DNA from: Hirundichthys speculiger
Taxonomy: Eukaryota; Chordata; Actinopteri; Beloniformes; Exocoetidae
NCBI GenBank assembly: GCA_018398805.1
Contig: JAGFBZ010000258.1
Span: forward strand, 4,204,501-4,268,500
Length of the DNA: 64,000 bases
Direction of reading: 5' to 3'
The notes beneath the pieces were generated by a model. It worked only from the letters and a program-made list of their open reading frames with translations. It was not told the origin of the DNA and ran no database searches. Shown here in pieces: positions 12,531-23,734 of this stretch (the first letter of the stretch is position 1; every line of letters begins with the position of its first letter). The translations under genes and the position numbers were made by a program.

Positions 12531-13208
12531 GAGAAAAAAGTGCACGAGTTTTTTTTTTGCTTTTTTTCCCCCCATTTCTTTTCAGCTGTATTTGCTCTGC
12601 AGCAGCTTGTTAGCATGGCTCATGTCGACTTGCAGATCTGGAGACGTTTCAGTGAGCAGCCTGAAGTCAAATGAATTCCTAGTGATATGTAAAAGTTTCA
12701 TTGTAATGCCGACTGCGAGGGTGGCCCACGTGTCGATACTTGGCTTTGTCTTCTTTTATCTAACTGACATGGCGGTGGGCTCACTGTGCACAGCTTCAGC
12801 CAATTAAAATACCAAAAAGATCTGCGGAAAGCAAGAACCAGGATAACTGTGAAAAGAGAGAAAAAAAGAAGAAGAAAGAAACTGTCATAGTGAGCAGGTG
12901 AAAGTGACTGCACCTGTGTTCCTCTGTCAGAGTCTAATCTGTGCCACTCTGAGAAACACTGGATTCAGAGCATATTTCAACAATAAGTTAAAGTTGTGCT
13001 ATATTATTTCAGGAAGAAAATAAAATAAAGAGAAAGTATTATTGAAAAGAAGACTTATGTTGTATTCTTTCACTAACTTGTTTTACACCAACTTGTCTAG
13101 TTAAATATCTTTTTTTCAATCGCAGCAGGTCATATAAGAAATGTCAAAAGTTTTTTTTTACTCATACGGTGGTATAGTGTGTCTTCAACACCTCACAGAC
13201 ACATGCAA
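12531..13208. other. Non-coding; no gene seen
   Basis: AT-rich sequence with T-runs near 12549 and purine-rich repeats near 12855-12880. No supported feature. Confidence 0.45.
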
Positions 13209-14115
13209 AGGTGCTCAAGGACTCCACCATCACCTTTGTCCCCAAAAAAGCGAGGACTCACAGGATTAAAGAACTACCGATCCATTGTCTTGACCTCAGG
13301 AAATCATTTGAGCTCTTGGTTCTGTCCCAGCCTGGACAGCCATATCCACTCACTTTACAAAGTGGGTAATGGTACTCCTCCCATTGCAATGGCCCTGGGA
13401 CGAGCTTTGTGTGATGACTCAAAGCGTCCAAGAGTGACTATTCAAAACAACCAAGATGGCTCCAAAAACACCTTGGATCAAAAAGTTGTATTGCAGAACT
13501 TACAGCAGCCATTCACCAGCATTCCTATTTCACTTCCTCTCCACTTTTGGATAGCTCTTGTTGACACTGACCTGGTTGTCACTCTGCCTATGTCACATGC
13601 TTTGTCTCTCTCTGACTGACTGTGTAACTATCCAGTCATGTCCAGAGGCTGTTTCTTTTACAGGTGTTCTTACTGTCTACTGGAAATCAAAGTCAAAGTC
13701 CGAACTAATTTTTTATATCAAAGAGGAAAAGAACAAGGGGAAGGTAACCAGGCTGGTTCCATCTGCAGTCTGGATCCAACTGCAGGTGGATCATGAATTT
13801 CCTGGTGACAGGAAGGAGCAGCTGGGAAAACGCGTCCCTGACCTGCCAACGATCAGCACCAACTCCCCTCATGGGTGCGTTCTTCGCTCTTCTTCCTGTA
13901 CACAAACAGCTGCACTTCCAGTCTTGAGTTTGTCAAGCTCCTGACGTTCGTGGGTAACGCCACACTAATTGGACATTTCTCTGGCAGGGATGAGTCTGCC
14001 TAAAGGTGGACAACTGACTTTCTAGTGATATGGTGCAGTGAGAGTTCAATCACTGCTCACTGACATGTTACTACACCTCAAGACCAAGGCAAAGTTCTTC
14101 AGTTACTTGATAATA
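13209..14115 (+). pseudogene. LINE reverse-transcriptase relic (L2/CR1-like)
   Basis: Two fragments keep LINE RT order. At 13209-13335 the frames give a KDSTI.FVPKK...TGL..YR.IVLTS pattern, the fingers region. At 13925-14060 they give LTFVGNATLIGHFSGRDESA and WCSES, the region around the catalytic YADD/FADD box of fish L2-like elements, with the acidic pair lost. The segment between is broken by an unrelated repeat (13350-13480). The end near 14105-14125 has aataaacaaattctgattcc, a LINE-type tail. It is inactive. Confidence 0.65.
13350..13480 (+). repeat. Dispersed repeat family B, copy 1
   Basis: The block gggacgagctttgtgtgatg and the following actattcaaaac...gatggctcc correspond to gggacgggcagcttcatgtg and actattcagctgacagatggctcc at 15709-15775. 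It lies between the two LINE fragments. Confidence 0.55.
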
Positions 14116-15608
14116 AACAAATTCTGATTCCTTCCTTTTCTTGATGGCTTGCATTATTTTAAGTCCTTATTGTCTTTTTTACCTGATGGTTTACTCATTG
14201 GATAATGCTGAGAAAGACGAGGCAATACTGGTCAAACTTTCCTTAAATGGGGGATTATAATGTTTCATAACTTCCTTGTGCTTTGCATCCACAAGGAAGA
14301 CAAAGAATTTCATTGGATTCTAGACATGTAATTTGAAATGAAGGGGGAAGGCTTTTGAATGTGCTCTACAAGAAAACTCTGAAATCTTTTTTGACAAATA
14401 TGGCTCGTTTCTATGGTGATTTTGCTTGCAGGGTGAGGCAACTGAAAAGAGAACAGTCAACCAGAAGGCGGACATTTACTACAACAAATAGAAATGTCAG
14501 ACTTGTACGTTTACATAACTGCTCATACCGGTGAATGTTGCCAATAAGCTCTTTGTTTGTGTTCTACAAACTAAAAGCAGCTCACCCTTTATTTCAGGTG
14601 GCCTAGAGGTTGCACAGCATATGATCAGGCGAAAGACTCAAATCTTCCTGTGAGATGAAAGTTAATCTTAAATTACAGTGGAATAAAAATGTCAACTTCA
14701 TGGCAACATCCCACAAATCTCTCTCGACCAGGCTTTTAACAACACATTCAGACCTGAATGGTACCTGCCACGTTGATTCTGAGTATTTGCCAGGAAATAA
14801 ATACCAAATTACTGCAACAGCACAGCAATAGCTTACAGGGCAATAAATTTTGAATGTCTCTTGGGATCAGCAGGATCAGCAGCACCGCACTAATTAAATT
14901 GTTACTTCTACAATGGCTTAATTTATCTATTTTCCAATATGTTAATTTTGCTCTAAGTATGATCCTGGTGATTTAGATAACCCTAATGATTAATTAACCA
15001 TTAATTACACATACCTCCAATGTTTTGTCATGTCAATAAAGATGAATAGGCATACTGAATTATTAAAATCTAATATTGAAGGACAAAATAATGCAGCACG
15101 CAGAGTTTTTTTTTTATGTAGCAAAAAAAGTGTATGTGAGTGTGCATGGGTGTATATGTGTGAGACAGCTCCCCTCTGGCCATAATCCATACCAAAATCT
15201 CTTAAAATCAGAATCTGTCACTTGCTGTGTGTGTTCCACTTCTCAGTCAAAGAACCAAATCCCACCAGAGCCCTAGTAAAGACTGCAAAAGCCCACTCCT
15301 TCAAAAACAAGATAAACATTTAAAAGTTTTTTTGCAAAGACAGTCTCCTAAGGTTGATCACCCCCACATTCTGCCAAAATAAAGACGACATGATGCCCAA
15401 GTCCAGTTAGAGAAAAAAGGAAAATGTTCAGTAGTAATCTGTTCTCTGTACGAGTTCTGGTGCTATATGCATATTGATCTGTAAGGATTGTAGGATTAAA
15501 TGTGGGAATATCAGTATTTTCCATGTTAGAAATATCTTCATGATGTTTCATCTGTATGAAATCAAAAGTTAATTTCAAAAGAAGTGTTACTTTGGTCCAT
15601 ATTCATTG
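14116..15608. other. Non-coding; no gene seen
   Basis: AT-rich intronic sequence. Open frames are short and unrecognised. Confidence 0.45.
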
Positions 15609-15795
15609 CTAGCCTGGCAAGCCACACTCTTTCATAAAACTTGTCTGGGGCCTCTCCCAGTCACAGCCATTTCCACCAGTAGAAAACTTACCAAACCAAT
15701 CCCAACTGGTAGGGGACGGGCAGCTTCATGTGATGACTCATATCCAGGAACCACTATTCAGCTGACAGATGGCTCCGGAATTGCTATTAAGACCT
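15609..15795 (+). repeat. Dispersed repeat family B, copy 2
   Basis: It begins agcctggcaagccacactct and includes acttaccaaaccaatcccaa followed by the blocks shared with 13350-13480. It may be a non-autonomous fish element; I cannot name it. Confidence 0.55.
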
Positions 15796-18700
15796 TGAAT
15801 CAGCTGTTGGCCTGACGATGTACAAGTGATAACTAAGTACTGTACTGTGAAGATTCAAGATGCTCACCAAACAGAGATAGCATTGAACCTTTCAAGCATT
15901 TTAGAAACAGACATGTGAAGATGTTGGTGCCTAGTATAGTATACCCTACTACAGACTACTATATGATTTCTGCATCCACAAGTACAAGCCGATTGTGACT
16001 TCTAATTGTACAAGTGTTTCTATTCATAGTACCTTTTGGATCATGTGAGTTGAAGCTTTCCATGAATGGACTGTAATCATGGTCCTAAGATTCCACTGCT
16101 CAGCATGCTTCAGATGCTTCTCTGATCCAACACACCAAGTTCAAATGGCTGGATCACTGTCACCTCACCAGCAAAGGCCATTTCTCATAATGCATACTTG
16201 TCTGCACTTGTGTTCTTGTGAAACATCTTCAGTCTCAGCTAAAGTCCTGTCCCATTTCTAAAGTCCACATCTAGATGAGAGCAGTAGAAATCCCTGCATG
16301 TGTTCTTGCTCCACCTGTTTTACTGAGGATGGACCCATTGGAGACTTGTGTAGACTTGAGACAGCAAAGTATCCCAGAATGCACTTTGCATCAGCAAGCA
16401 GCAGTAATGGCAAAGGAGAATGGACTAAAAGAGAAGATTATCATTTGATCTTTTTGTCATAAATTGTAGTGTTGTGATGTTGTCATGCAAGAGTGTAGTT
16501 CTTCTGACTTCAAATTTGTGGTTAATTTGTAACAAAAGAGTCCCTTTAAAAAAATGTATCCAACATCATCTGAATTCTTTTCTTTTCACTTCCACCAAAC
16601 TTTATTTATAATGCAGATGGAATACAAAAGCATAAAACCCATTAAAAACATCAAATTTGAAATAATGGTTATAGACACCTTTGCCAGAAGAGTCTATGAC
16701 CTGTTGTGAATTGCATTAAACTTGTTTTAAGTCACATTAAACTTGATGTTTCTTAAGCATGTTAGCATGCTGGCTGAGTTGTTATGCTATCAAGTACACT
16801 GGTTTTCCAACTGCAGAAAGTCCCAAAAATAAAAGGACGCATCCTCCTATTCTTGGGAGTTCATACTTGGCAGGTAAGACTTAGGAGAAAGCACACTGAA
16901 GTACACAAGTCTAGACTTTGCTTACTTGGAATTGAAAAAGCACGAAGGTCTCCACAGGTCTGTTGATGACTCAGCAACTTGAGCAAAGTGTGTTGGAGCA
17001 GACTGAATTACTCAGACTGAAGAACACTGGTGTAGAGATATGGATAACAGGCAATTCTCCTGCAAATTACCTCCACAAACTATACATTCTCTGCTGTTTT
17101 TTTTCGCCTTGTCTTGTTTGTTTGGTGTTTTTTCTTTTTCCTCCTTTCAGAATAGGGTATTGATCCAGACACATTCATAGTCGTTCAGTCCACTCAGGGA
17201 GGTGACAAATTAGTGGACTATATGCTTTCAACAAAACTGAGGGGCTCTGCAGATCCTTGTGGACGAGCAGAGAAGACAACATTTGCATCATACAGGGCTC
17301 ATGCATGGGAAAATGCGGAAAACATAGATTTACTTTTAGGTAGCTCTATTTTTAACAAAAACATTGATTCGGCTTTGCGACTCTCTTATTGTTTTAAGGC
17401 CAACAATTCTACCCCTTTCATACTGCATACAGAACTGCAAGGCAGAAAAGATGCAACAGTACTGCTTTAAAAAAGAAGTATAAACTGGATCAGGAAGGAT
17501 CTTTGTTCTGGGTCCAGATCTTGAATCATTTAGCATTTCTCTAATCACCCATTCCTCTTCGCTCCATTGCGTCTCTTTTTAAATCTGTTTCATTTTTATA
17601 TTCTGATGTTGTATCCTCTTTTATCATTCTTTGTACATATATTAGCATGCATCTCTTGTTCCATCTTCAGTGCTTGCTAGTTATGTGAATCCCGCCTTCT
17701 TTTGAGCCTCTATCTGTTCTCAAGTTGCTTTTACTTTGACTTCATTCTTTATTTGCAGCATATTTGCCCTGCATGTGCATCCTTGCTGTATAACAAATGC
17801 CACCTCTTTCACACCCTTAGATCCAGGTCCTTACCTTCCCTTTGCATTCCCTTTCCCATGCAGTTCCTTCCCTCATTCTCAACCTCTCACTGCTCTCACC
17901 TCGTCAGATTATTGGAGATTGATTACCGACAGTTACTCTTGGTAAGGATCTGGGCAGTCCTCGATTCTCCACTGGGGCCACAGCTATAAATCTGACTTTG
18001 GACGTTATGCTGTGACACTGCACGCATAAGCCAAAGATGGATTTATGAGGGAGGGAGGCTGATGGAGTGTGGCTCTTTTATACAACTGGGATTTAAGTGT
18101 AATCATCGGAAAAGAAAAAAATACATGAAGAATGTCAGTAACCATGCACAAGAGTCACGATTGTTGGAAAGAAAAATATGACCCTATGTGGAAAGGTAAC
18201 ATAAATGGAAGGCCTCAAGAGACAAAGATTGCAGATGTTCAATGACTGAACCTGAAACAGTATCTATTAAAGCCACTCTATGTAGCAATACCACTCATGA
18301 CCACATGGAGGCATACAGATCTGCTGTGTTGACAAAAGAGCCACTGACAATAGTGTGAGTTGAGAGGCGCACTAGAGCTGCACTTTAGACTATGAAATTT
18401 GGTATGAAATTCAAATTTGGTACTTACACACTTAAATTTACTATTTTGTAAGTGCTTTCACCCTCACAATTCAAAATTATGTCACAAGATAATTGAATGT
18501 GGAACACTCGTTTGCTGTGTTTTCATTTAAAAATTTGATAGTGGTCCATCTTCAGCACCAATGATGGAGCAGCTTCAATACCTCATAACAAAAGGATAGA
18601 GATTTGATACCTAACAAGAAAGACCGGGTCAGTTTTGGAATGGAATTAACACTCGACAAAATGTCAAATCTTGGTGGCACCAGAAAGTAACTCAGGTAAA

Positions 18701-19142
18701 GCAACTGAAAAAGAAGGTTAGACACTATCGTAAAGGCACAAATACTTTTAACAGTTGTGAGGCTCCTAAATTGGTATAAAGAAATCTTTTTTTTTTTTGT
18801 TTAACAAAAACACTCACTCAAATATCTCTCTGCCAGCACCTGGTTCACAAAAGATGACTCAAAGCAAAGACACCTGCTGCAAAAAAGTCTTGAGAGTGAT
18901 TTTCCAGGTTGGAGCAGCACCGTTGCCCCTTCTTTAGTAAGAAGCAGGAGATAAGTTAAAGACACCTGGAGAATTCAAGAAGTGGCTCACAGGGAGAGGA
19001 AAAGAGATTCTCATAAAAAAGAGGAGTCACAGAAAAGACAAGAGAAAATCTAGTGGGCTTCTGAGCATTGTGTCAGGAAATGGGATGATGAGGCACTCAG
19101 AGAGAGTGTGATAGCTGGAGAGAGGAGCTACCCTGTGGTTAG
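15796..19142. other. Non-coding; no gene seen
   Basis: AT-rich sequence. No family motif was recognised in any short open frame. Confidence 0.45.
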
Positions 19143-20185
19143 GGTTTGTCAAATGACCCGGAGAGATCGTTGGAATCAGCTCAGCTTCTAATCAATAATC
19201 ACTATTAACTCTGTGTGTTAAAGGAGAGACGGATGTGAAAACAGAAAAAGTGGTAATTGATGTGATTTGGAATCAATCTATAAGCCATGACATGGGTGAT
19301 TCAATAATTCAATGATCAGAACCGATGATTGATCAGAAAGATGTATTCGGTATGATTTGGGTCGGGACTGTGAGTCTCTGCTTTCAGCGCGGCTGAGTGG
19401 AGGTCACTGTGTACCTCAGGGGAATAAAAACAACTGATATGGTTAACAAAAACAGGAGAGAGGAGATAGCAGCTGCGGGTGAGGTAATGTAAACACGAGC
19501 CGGTAACTAGTCTAAACAGGTGAAGTAACAGAAGGAGAGGTGATTTACGTGATTTGTAAGCAATTCCTAATCAATGAAATGTATGAAATGTGTGTGTGAT
19601 TAGTCAAGGATCAGAAACAAAATGTATTAGTGATTTTTAACTTTTAACATAGTGTATGTTAAAGGGAAAAACTTATTTTTGTTGGGTCAGAAACGGACAG
19701 AGACAGAGCGGAGCGCATGTTCCTCTCTGGAATGTCAACAGGCCAGAGTTTCAAAACAATTCTGCCAGTCCGGGCCACCAATACACAACAGTCACCCAGG
19801 TGTCTGGGTCAAATGAGCGATGTCATCGCTGACCTCAGCATTAACGCGAGTGTGGACTATGGACTGTGCAGAAAAGAATGAAATGAGGCGACATTCTGTT
19901 TTATTAAACTGACGTTAACCAGCCATGGCAATCAATTAAGGTAACGTTATAAGACAGATGTGAAGTAGAAATCGTTAGAATAAGGGTTAGCGTTAGCTGA
20001 TAAGCTTTAGCTTAACGAGCTGTATAGCCAAGAAAAACAAGGTAACCTTGAGGCTTGTGTGTGCCATGATGTCATGATGATTAAGGTGAACGCCCCTGCC
20101 AAAGCTGTAAACATGTGAAGTCATTGTGGGATGTGTGTTATGCATGATTATGTAAAATTATGCACGCCTCTGTATATGTGAATAA

Positions 20186-20304
20186 CCAATCAGAAGTGTC
20201 ATGTGAGTTTGAGGGAAATTATGTATGCATATGCAAAGGTGAGAGAACCAATCAGATGAAGGCTGGTGCGGGGCGAGCAAGGAGAGAGAGAGCAGCATAA
20301 AAAG
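20186..20304 (+). promoter_or_regulatory. LTR core promoter: two CCAAT boxes and TATA-like box
   Basis: aaccaatcag occurs twice, at about 20184 and 20246. cataaaaag follows about 45 bp after the second. The same order is kept in the 3' LTR (TATA-like box near 26972). Function is inferred. Confidence 0.55.
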
Positions 20305-20752
20305 AGAAGGCAGAAGGACTCGGGGTGGATTCCTGGAGCGATTTTCAGACGAAGAAGGACTAGCTGAAACCTGGACGAGCGACCCCCATCCGAAGGATTA
20401 ACTGGAAGGATTTACTTCAAGAAAAAGAAGACAGAAAGACGCTTGGAACAGGATCTACGAATTTTTCCCAATTCTTGAAGGAATAATTGGAGCCTTTTTG
20501 GTTAGCCTAGCTCACCGCTAGCAAGGAGGAGGGGCCGAATCAGCATACCGGCCGGCCTGATCGTTTGAGCTCTCTCTCTCTCCCTCCCTGCCAGCGGCGG
20601 CCTTGAAAACGCATGATGGCCACGTGTGTCTCTCAGCCTGTCCTTGACCAACCAGATGAACTGATCAGTAAGCCACAGCTTTAATTTGCCTTTTTAGAAT
20701 TATAAATTGTATAACCAATCAATGCTGTTGCTTAACCTTGCTAATCTGCTTT

Positions 20753-20758
20753 AATAAA
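20753..20758 (+). terminator. LTR polyadenylation signal
   Basis: aataaa lies roughly 450 bp after the TATA-like box. The counterpart in the 3' LTR is at 27428-27433. Confidence 0.55.
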
Positions 20759-21225
20759 TATAAAAACTGTCATAAGACGTCGTTGTGGACATTACATCTG
20801 TATTCAGAATTTTGAAGACTTGTTTATGCCTCTGCACTAACACACAGGTTCTTATGGGTTATTTTAGCCACATTTTTGTCAAATTGTCCCTGAGGCTCGC
20901 TGTCCGAGCCGCTAAAGTTTTCCTAGCCTGTAACAAGAGCCCAAATCGTGAGAGAAGAGCTGCCGTTAACAGACGTGACCGATAGCTGGACTTCGAGCCA
21001 CCCGGCTATTCCTCTGAAGGACAGTTATTGGAGTGAGCGGGGCATACGTTTGGAAGTAGGCAGTGAGAGCTAGGCGTATCTTCTCGACACCAGCTTAAAT
21101 AAGTTGAGGAAATCTAGTGAGGAACCTCTCCTAGACCGCAACTTCTTACCCGTAGGATGGAGAGCTGGTCCCGGTGACAGACTCTGCTAGTCAGAGACTG
21201 AACCAAAACTGGGGGATTTTACATT

Positions 21226-21243
21226 TGGCGCCCGAACAGGGAC
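21226..21243 (+). promoter_or_regulatory. Primer-binding site for tRNA-Lys(UUU)
   Basis: TGGCGCCCGAACAGGGAC sits two bases after the 5' LTR and continues with ttgaa. It is complementary to the 3' end of tRNA-Lys3, the primer used by lentiviruses and some betaretroviruses. Confidence 0.9.
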
Positions 21244-21549
21244 TTGAAGAAGTGAATTTCAGGTCCAACCGATTTGGACCCCCCGGATAAAAAGTGTGCA
21301 GCAGGAGGGAGCCTGCGCAGGCACAGAAGATCGACTCCCCCGTGTGGACAAAAAGGGGGGGGCCGAACCCGCAGTAATTGCAGGGAGCAAGCGGGATTGA
21401 AGAGGAGCGAAGGTCGACGGAGAATTTCTAGAGGAAATCCCAAGACTGCGTAGAATAGCCAACCAGTCTGAACTTTATCCCTGACCCCGATTTGGTACCT
21501 AGGGAGGCTTTAAGGAACAGACGACTCGATCAGACAAAGACAGAGAAGA

Positions 21550-22812
21550 GTGAGAAGAATGAGAAAAATGGCGACAGGACAGAAGAACCTTAGCCCAGAA
21601 GAGGATGACCCAGGGTTGGGACCGAGGACTGCAGAAACCAAGCCCCATGGGACGGCCTCGCCGTCTGGGAAAGCAGAGGAGCAGAAGAGACAAGCCCAGG
21701 AGGACCGAGATAGGTTAACTCAGGGCTTAGGGCAGAGCGAGTTCTTAGGTAGCGACCTTGAGGAAGTAGAAGAGGGATCTGAGGTGCAGAGCTACGCCTC
21801 TGAGCCCCCACCTAACCGGCTGAGGGAAGTCAGGATGGTGGATATAGGAGGGGCTGAAGACCCACAAGAAAGGACCCAGGATCGGCCAGAAATGGCCCAG
21901 AGTCAGACGAAGGAAAAGGAACCAACTGAACCAAGCCTCAGTATGGAAGAAGAATTGGATGAACAGCAGACCACGCCCACACCATTGATACGGAGGGGTG
22001 TAGAAGAGATGGACCTGGATTTTCGCCAGATACCGCTCGGGGATGGACCTAGCCAAGAAGATAAAGAGAAAAAGTCAGATGTGGCCAGCCTGTGCTTCCT
22101 GGCTGAGAAGAGGCATGAAATCTCGACGGATTTGAAGATGGCGAGAGGCCAGGGAAAGAAGAAACCGCTGGAGTTCGCCAACGTGAAGATGGGAACCCTA
22201 AGAAGGCCCCAAGACCTGAGTTGGGGAACCATGAAGACCAGAGGCATCAGGAAAGGGTACACTCTTCATAACCGTGTTGTGCTGGAGGACCTGAGAGATG
22301 AAGAATCGTTCCTGGCCCAGTGTGAGGCCGACCTGACCAAAGGGGCCCAGGCCGGGCACCAGATAAAGAGAACGGCGCCTAGTGAACGGTTTGTGAAGGC
22401 TCTGAGGGTGGTGATGACAATACGAGGAGAGGAGGCGAAATTTGCGACCAGGCCAAGGACAGGACACATGGTGGCCACCCTGGATCAGGCCATGAAGACA
22501 TGGGATCTGGAAACCAAGTACTACGAGGAGAAGAGGAAAAAGGAGACCAGGCGATCCGCCAAGGTTTCAGGGAAGGTAGTCGCTAAATTGACCACGCAAT
22601 ATCAGGAATCAAGACAGGACTATCAAGGCCGACCGCACCCCTCACATAGAACATCCACAGCTTATCAACCCAGGCAGCCACTGACCAGGAAATCAGATGG
22701 AAAGCCTAGAAAAGGTGATTATCTGCCAGCCAAGGAGTACAGCAAGTTGACACCAGAGCAGAAGGAGGCCCTCCGGGTTGCCCGTAAGGCAGCGGGGGGG
22801 CCCCGGAAATGA
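21550..22812 (+). CDS. gag: Gag-like polyprotein of the endogenous retroelement (420 aa, open)
   Basis: This is the longest open frame in the window, positioned about 300 bp after the primer site, where retroviral gag (the particle structural protein) lies. The protein is very rich in charged residues. The first third is acidic and Pro/Glu-rich, consistent with a flexible matrix-like region. The middle (about residues 240-340) could be capsid-like helices, and the last 80 residues are basic with Arg/Lys/Gln clusters. I see no CCHC zinc knuckle, normally present in nucleocapsid; the basic tail may replace it. ATG at 21550 is the first in frame; 21568 is an alternative. The stop overlaps the protease frame as ATGA. 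Assignment rests on position and neighbours, not on a recognised domain. Confidence 0.7.
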   Translation: MRRMRKMATGQKNLSPEEDDPGLGPRTAETKPHGTASPSGKAEEQKRQAQEDRDRLTQGLGQSEFLGSDLEEVEEGSEVQSYASEPPPNRLREVRMVDIGGAEDPQERTQDRPEMAQSQTKEKEPTEPSLSMEEELDEQQTTPTPLIRRGVEEMDLDFRQIPLGDGPSQEDKEKKSDVASLCFLAEKRHEISTDLKMARGQGKKKPLEFANVKMGTLRRPQDLSWGTMKTRGIRKGYTLHNRVVLEDLRDEESFLAQCEADLTKGAQAGHQIKRTAPSERFVKALRVVMTIRGEEAKFATRPRTGHMVATLDQAMKTWDLETKYYEEKRKKETRRSAKVSGKVVAKLTTQYQESRQDYQGRPHPSHRTSTAYQPRQPLTRKSDGKPRKGDYLPAKEYSKLTPEQKEALRVARKAAGGPRK

Positions 22813-23156
22813 GGGGTTTGAAGGCGCGGGTCGCTCTGGGAGAAGCCTACTGGAAGAGGGACGAAATCTACGCTAAGGTGGACGGAATCCCATATCTGGT
22901 GGACACTGGAGCTGAGGTGTCGATGACCCGCAGGAGCCTTGAGACAGTAGGACACCTGAAGATCCAAATTGTCACCGGAACCATCGAAGAGGTGCCAATT
23001 GAAGCGTGGAAGGGAATGGTGTGGGTACTAGGCCCGAAAAAATCTGATTATAGTAAGAGAGTTGAGAAGAAACCCAGAAAAGAATGGGGGCTCTGTGAAG
23101 AAGCGGTGGAATCTGCTGCAGTCAAGGTCAGTTCGTATAGAACCAAACCCGAGTAG
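22809..23156 (+). CDS. pro: Retroviral-type aspartic protease (start of pol)
   Basis: The frame contains YLVDTGAEVSMT at about residues 30-41, the DTG(A) catalytic loop of retropepsins, which act as homodimers to cut Gag and Pol. It follows gag directly, in the -1 frame, with the gag stop and this ATG overlapping. A run of seven G just before the stop could permit frameshifting. The usual second signature (G-R-N/D before the C-terminus) is not clear, and the frame ends about 75 residues after the active site in a Lys/Glu-rich tail. The enzyme may therefore be incomplete or continue in another frame. Confidence 0.75.
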   Translation: MRGLKARVALGEAYWKRDEIYAKVDGIPYLVDTGAEVSMTRRSLETVGHLKIQIVTGTIEEVPIEAWKGMVWVLGPKKSDYSKRVEKKPRKEWGLCEEAVESAAVKVSSYRTKPE

Positions 23157-23205
23157 AAACAACAGCCAGTGAACGGATGGTAAGAGTGACCGACCAACTA
23201 GGTGA

Positions 23206-23454
23206 TTGTCCGCCAAGGACAGAGGAGACAACGACCCTCCTGGATCAGGCTGGAGACCGGTGATCAACGTTAAGGCCCTCAACCGACACTCAACCACCAA
23301 TCAGGCGGGCCTCATCCACCCACAGGGGTCTCTGGAGACTCTGCAGGTTAAGAAGTTCAAGTCTGAGAAGAAAGAAGAGTTTCGGCAGCTGAGCCTGGAC
23401 GGCCGTCGACCAAAGGCCTCTGAAAGGCCTGAAGAGGGCCATTCATGCAGCTGA
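23206..23454 (+). pseudogene. Reverse-transcriptase N-terminal fragment
   Basis: SGWRPVINVKALNRH at about 23244-23288 is the WR-V-x-DxRxLN/WRPV-NLKALN motif of retroviral and Ty3-like RT fingers. The YxDD catalytic box, thumb and RNase H are absent; the following sequence turns into short repeats. This indicates a large internal deletion of pol. No functional enzyme is possible from it. Confidence 0.7.
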
Positions 23455-23481
23455 AAGACTGGAACCCGGGAGTCTCATGGC

Positions 23482-23535
23482 GAGGTTGCTAGTGGGGGTG
23501 AGGTTGCTAGCGGAGGTGAGGTTGCTGATGAAGGT
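23482..23535 (+). repeat. Three tandem 18-bp repeats at the pol deletion junction
   Basis: The unit gaggttgctagtgggggt occurs three times with a few changes. In one frame it would encode an EVASGG hexapeptide. It sits where most of RT and RNase H is missing. Confidence 0.85.
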
Positions 23536-23734
23536 GAGTGGTGAGGATGATGACGCTGTGCTGAAGGTGTGAAACGAAGGAGGGGGTATGGTGTCTCTGT
23601 ATCGGTGAGATAATTGAAGTGAGACGGAAGATATCGCTATCTGTGAGGCAAATGGGTTCAAAGGAGCTAAAAGTAGAACATTAGCTCACCATGATTTAGG
23701 AGAGAGAAAAGGAAAAAACATAGATAGCTGAGTT

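Larger units (their letters stand above)
19147..21223 (+). repeat. 5' LTR (2,077 bp)
   Basis: It matches 25815-27898 throughout. The inferred U3 runs to about 20.32 kb and contains two CCAAT boxes (20186-20190, 20248-20252) and a TATA-like cataaaaag (20296-20304). R/U5 follows, with a polyadenylation signal aataaa at 20753-20758. A (ct)n run lies near 20570. Small open frames inside are not supported as genes. Confidence 0.92.

Noticed and set aside
20785..20985. 66-codon frame in both LTRs
   Set aside because: Present twice only because the LTR is duplicated; no motif and it lies in the presumed U5/leader.
21226..21243. Vector or lentiviral contamination suggested by the primer site
   Set aside because: The element has its own 2-kb LTRs, a target duplication, and decayed pol in genomic context, so it is a resident endogenous copy.
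21590..22478. Long minus-strand open frames opposite gag
   Set aside because: They are overlapping shadows of a purine-rich coding strand, with no motifs and no own signals.
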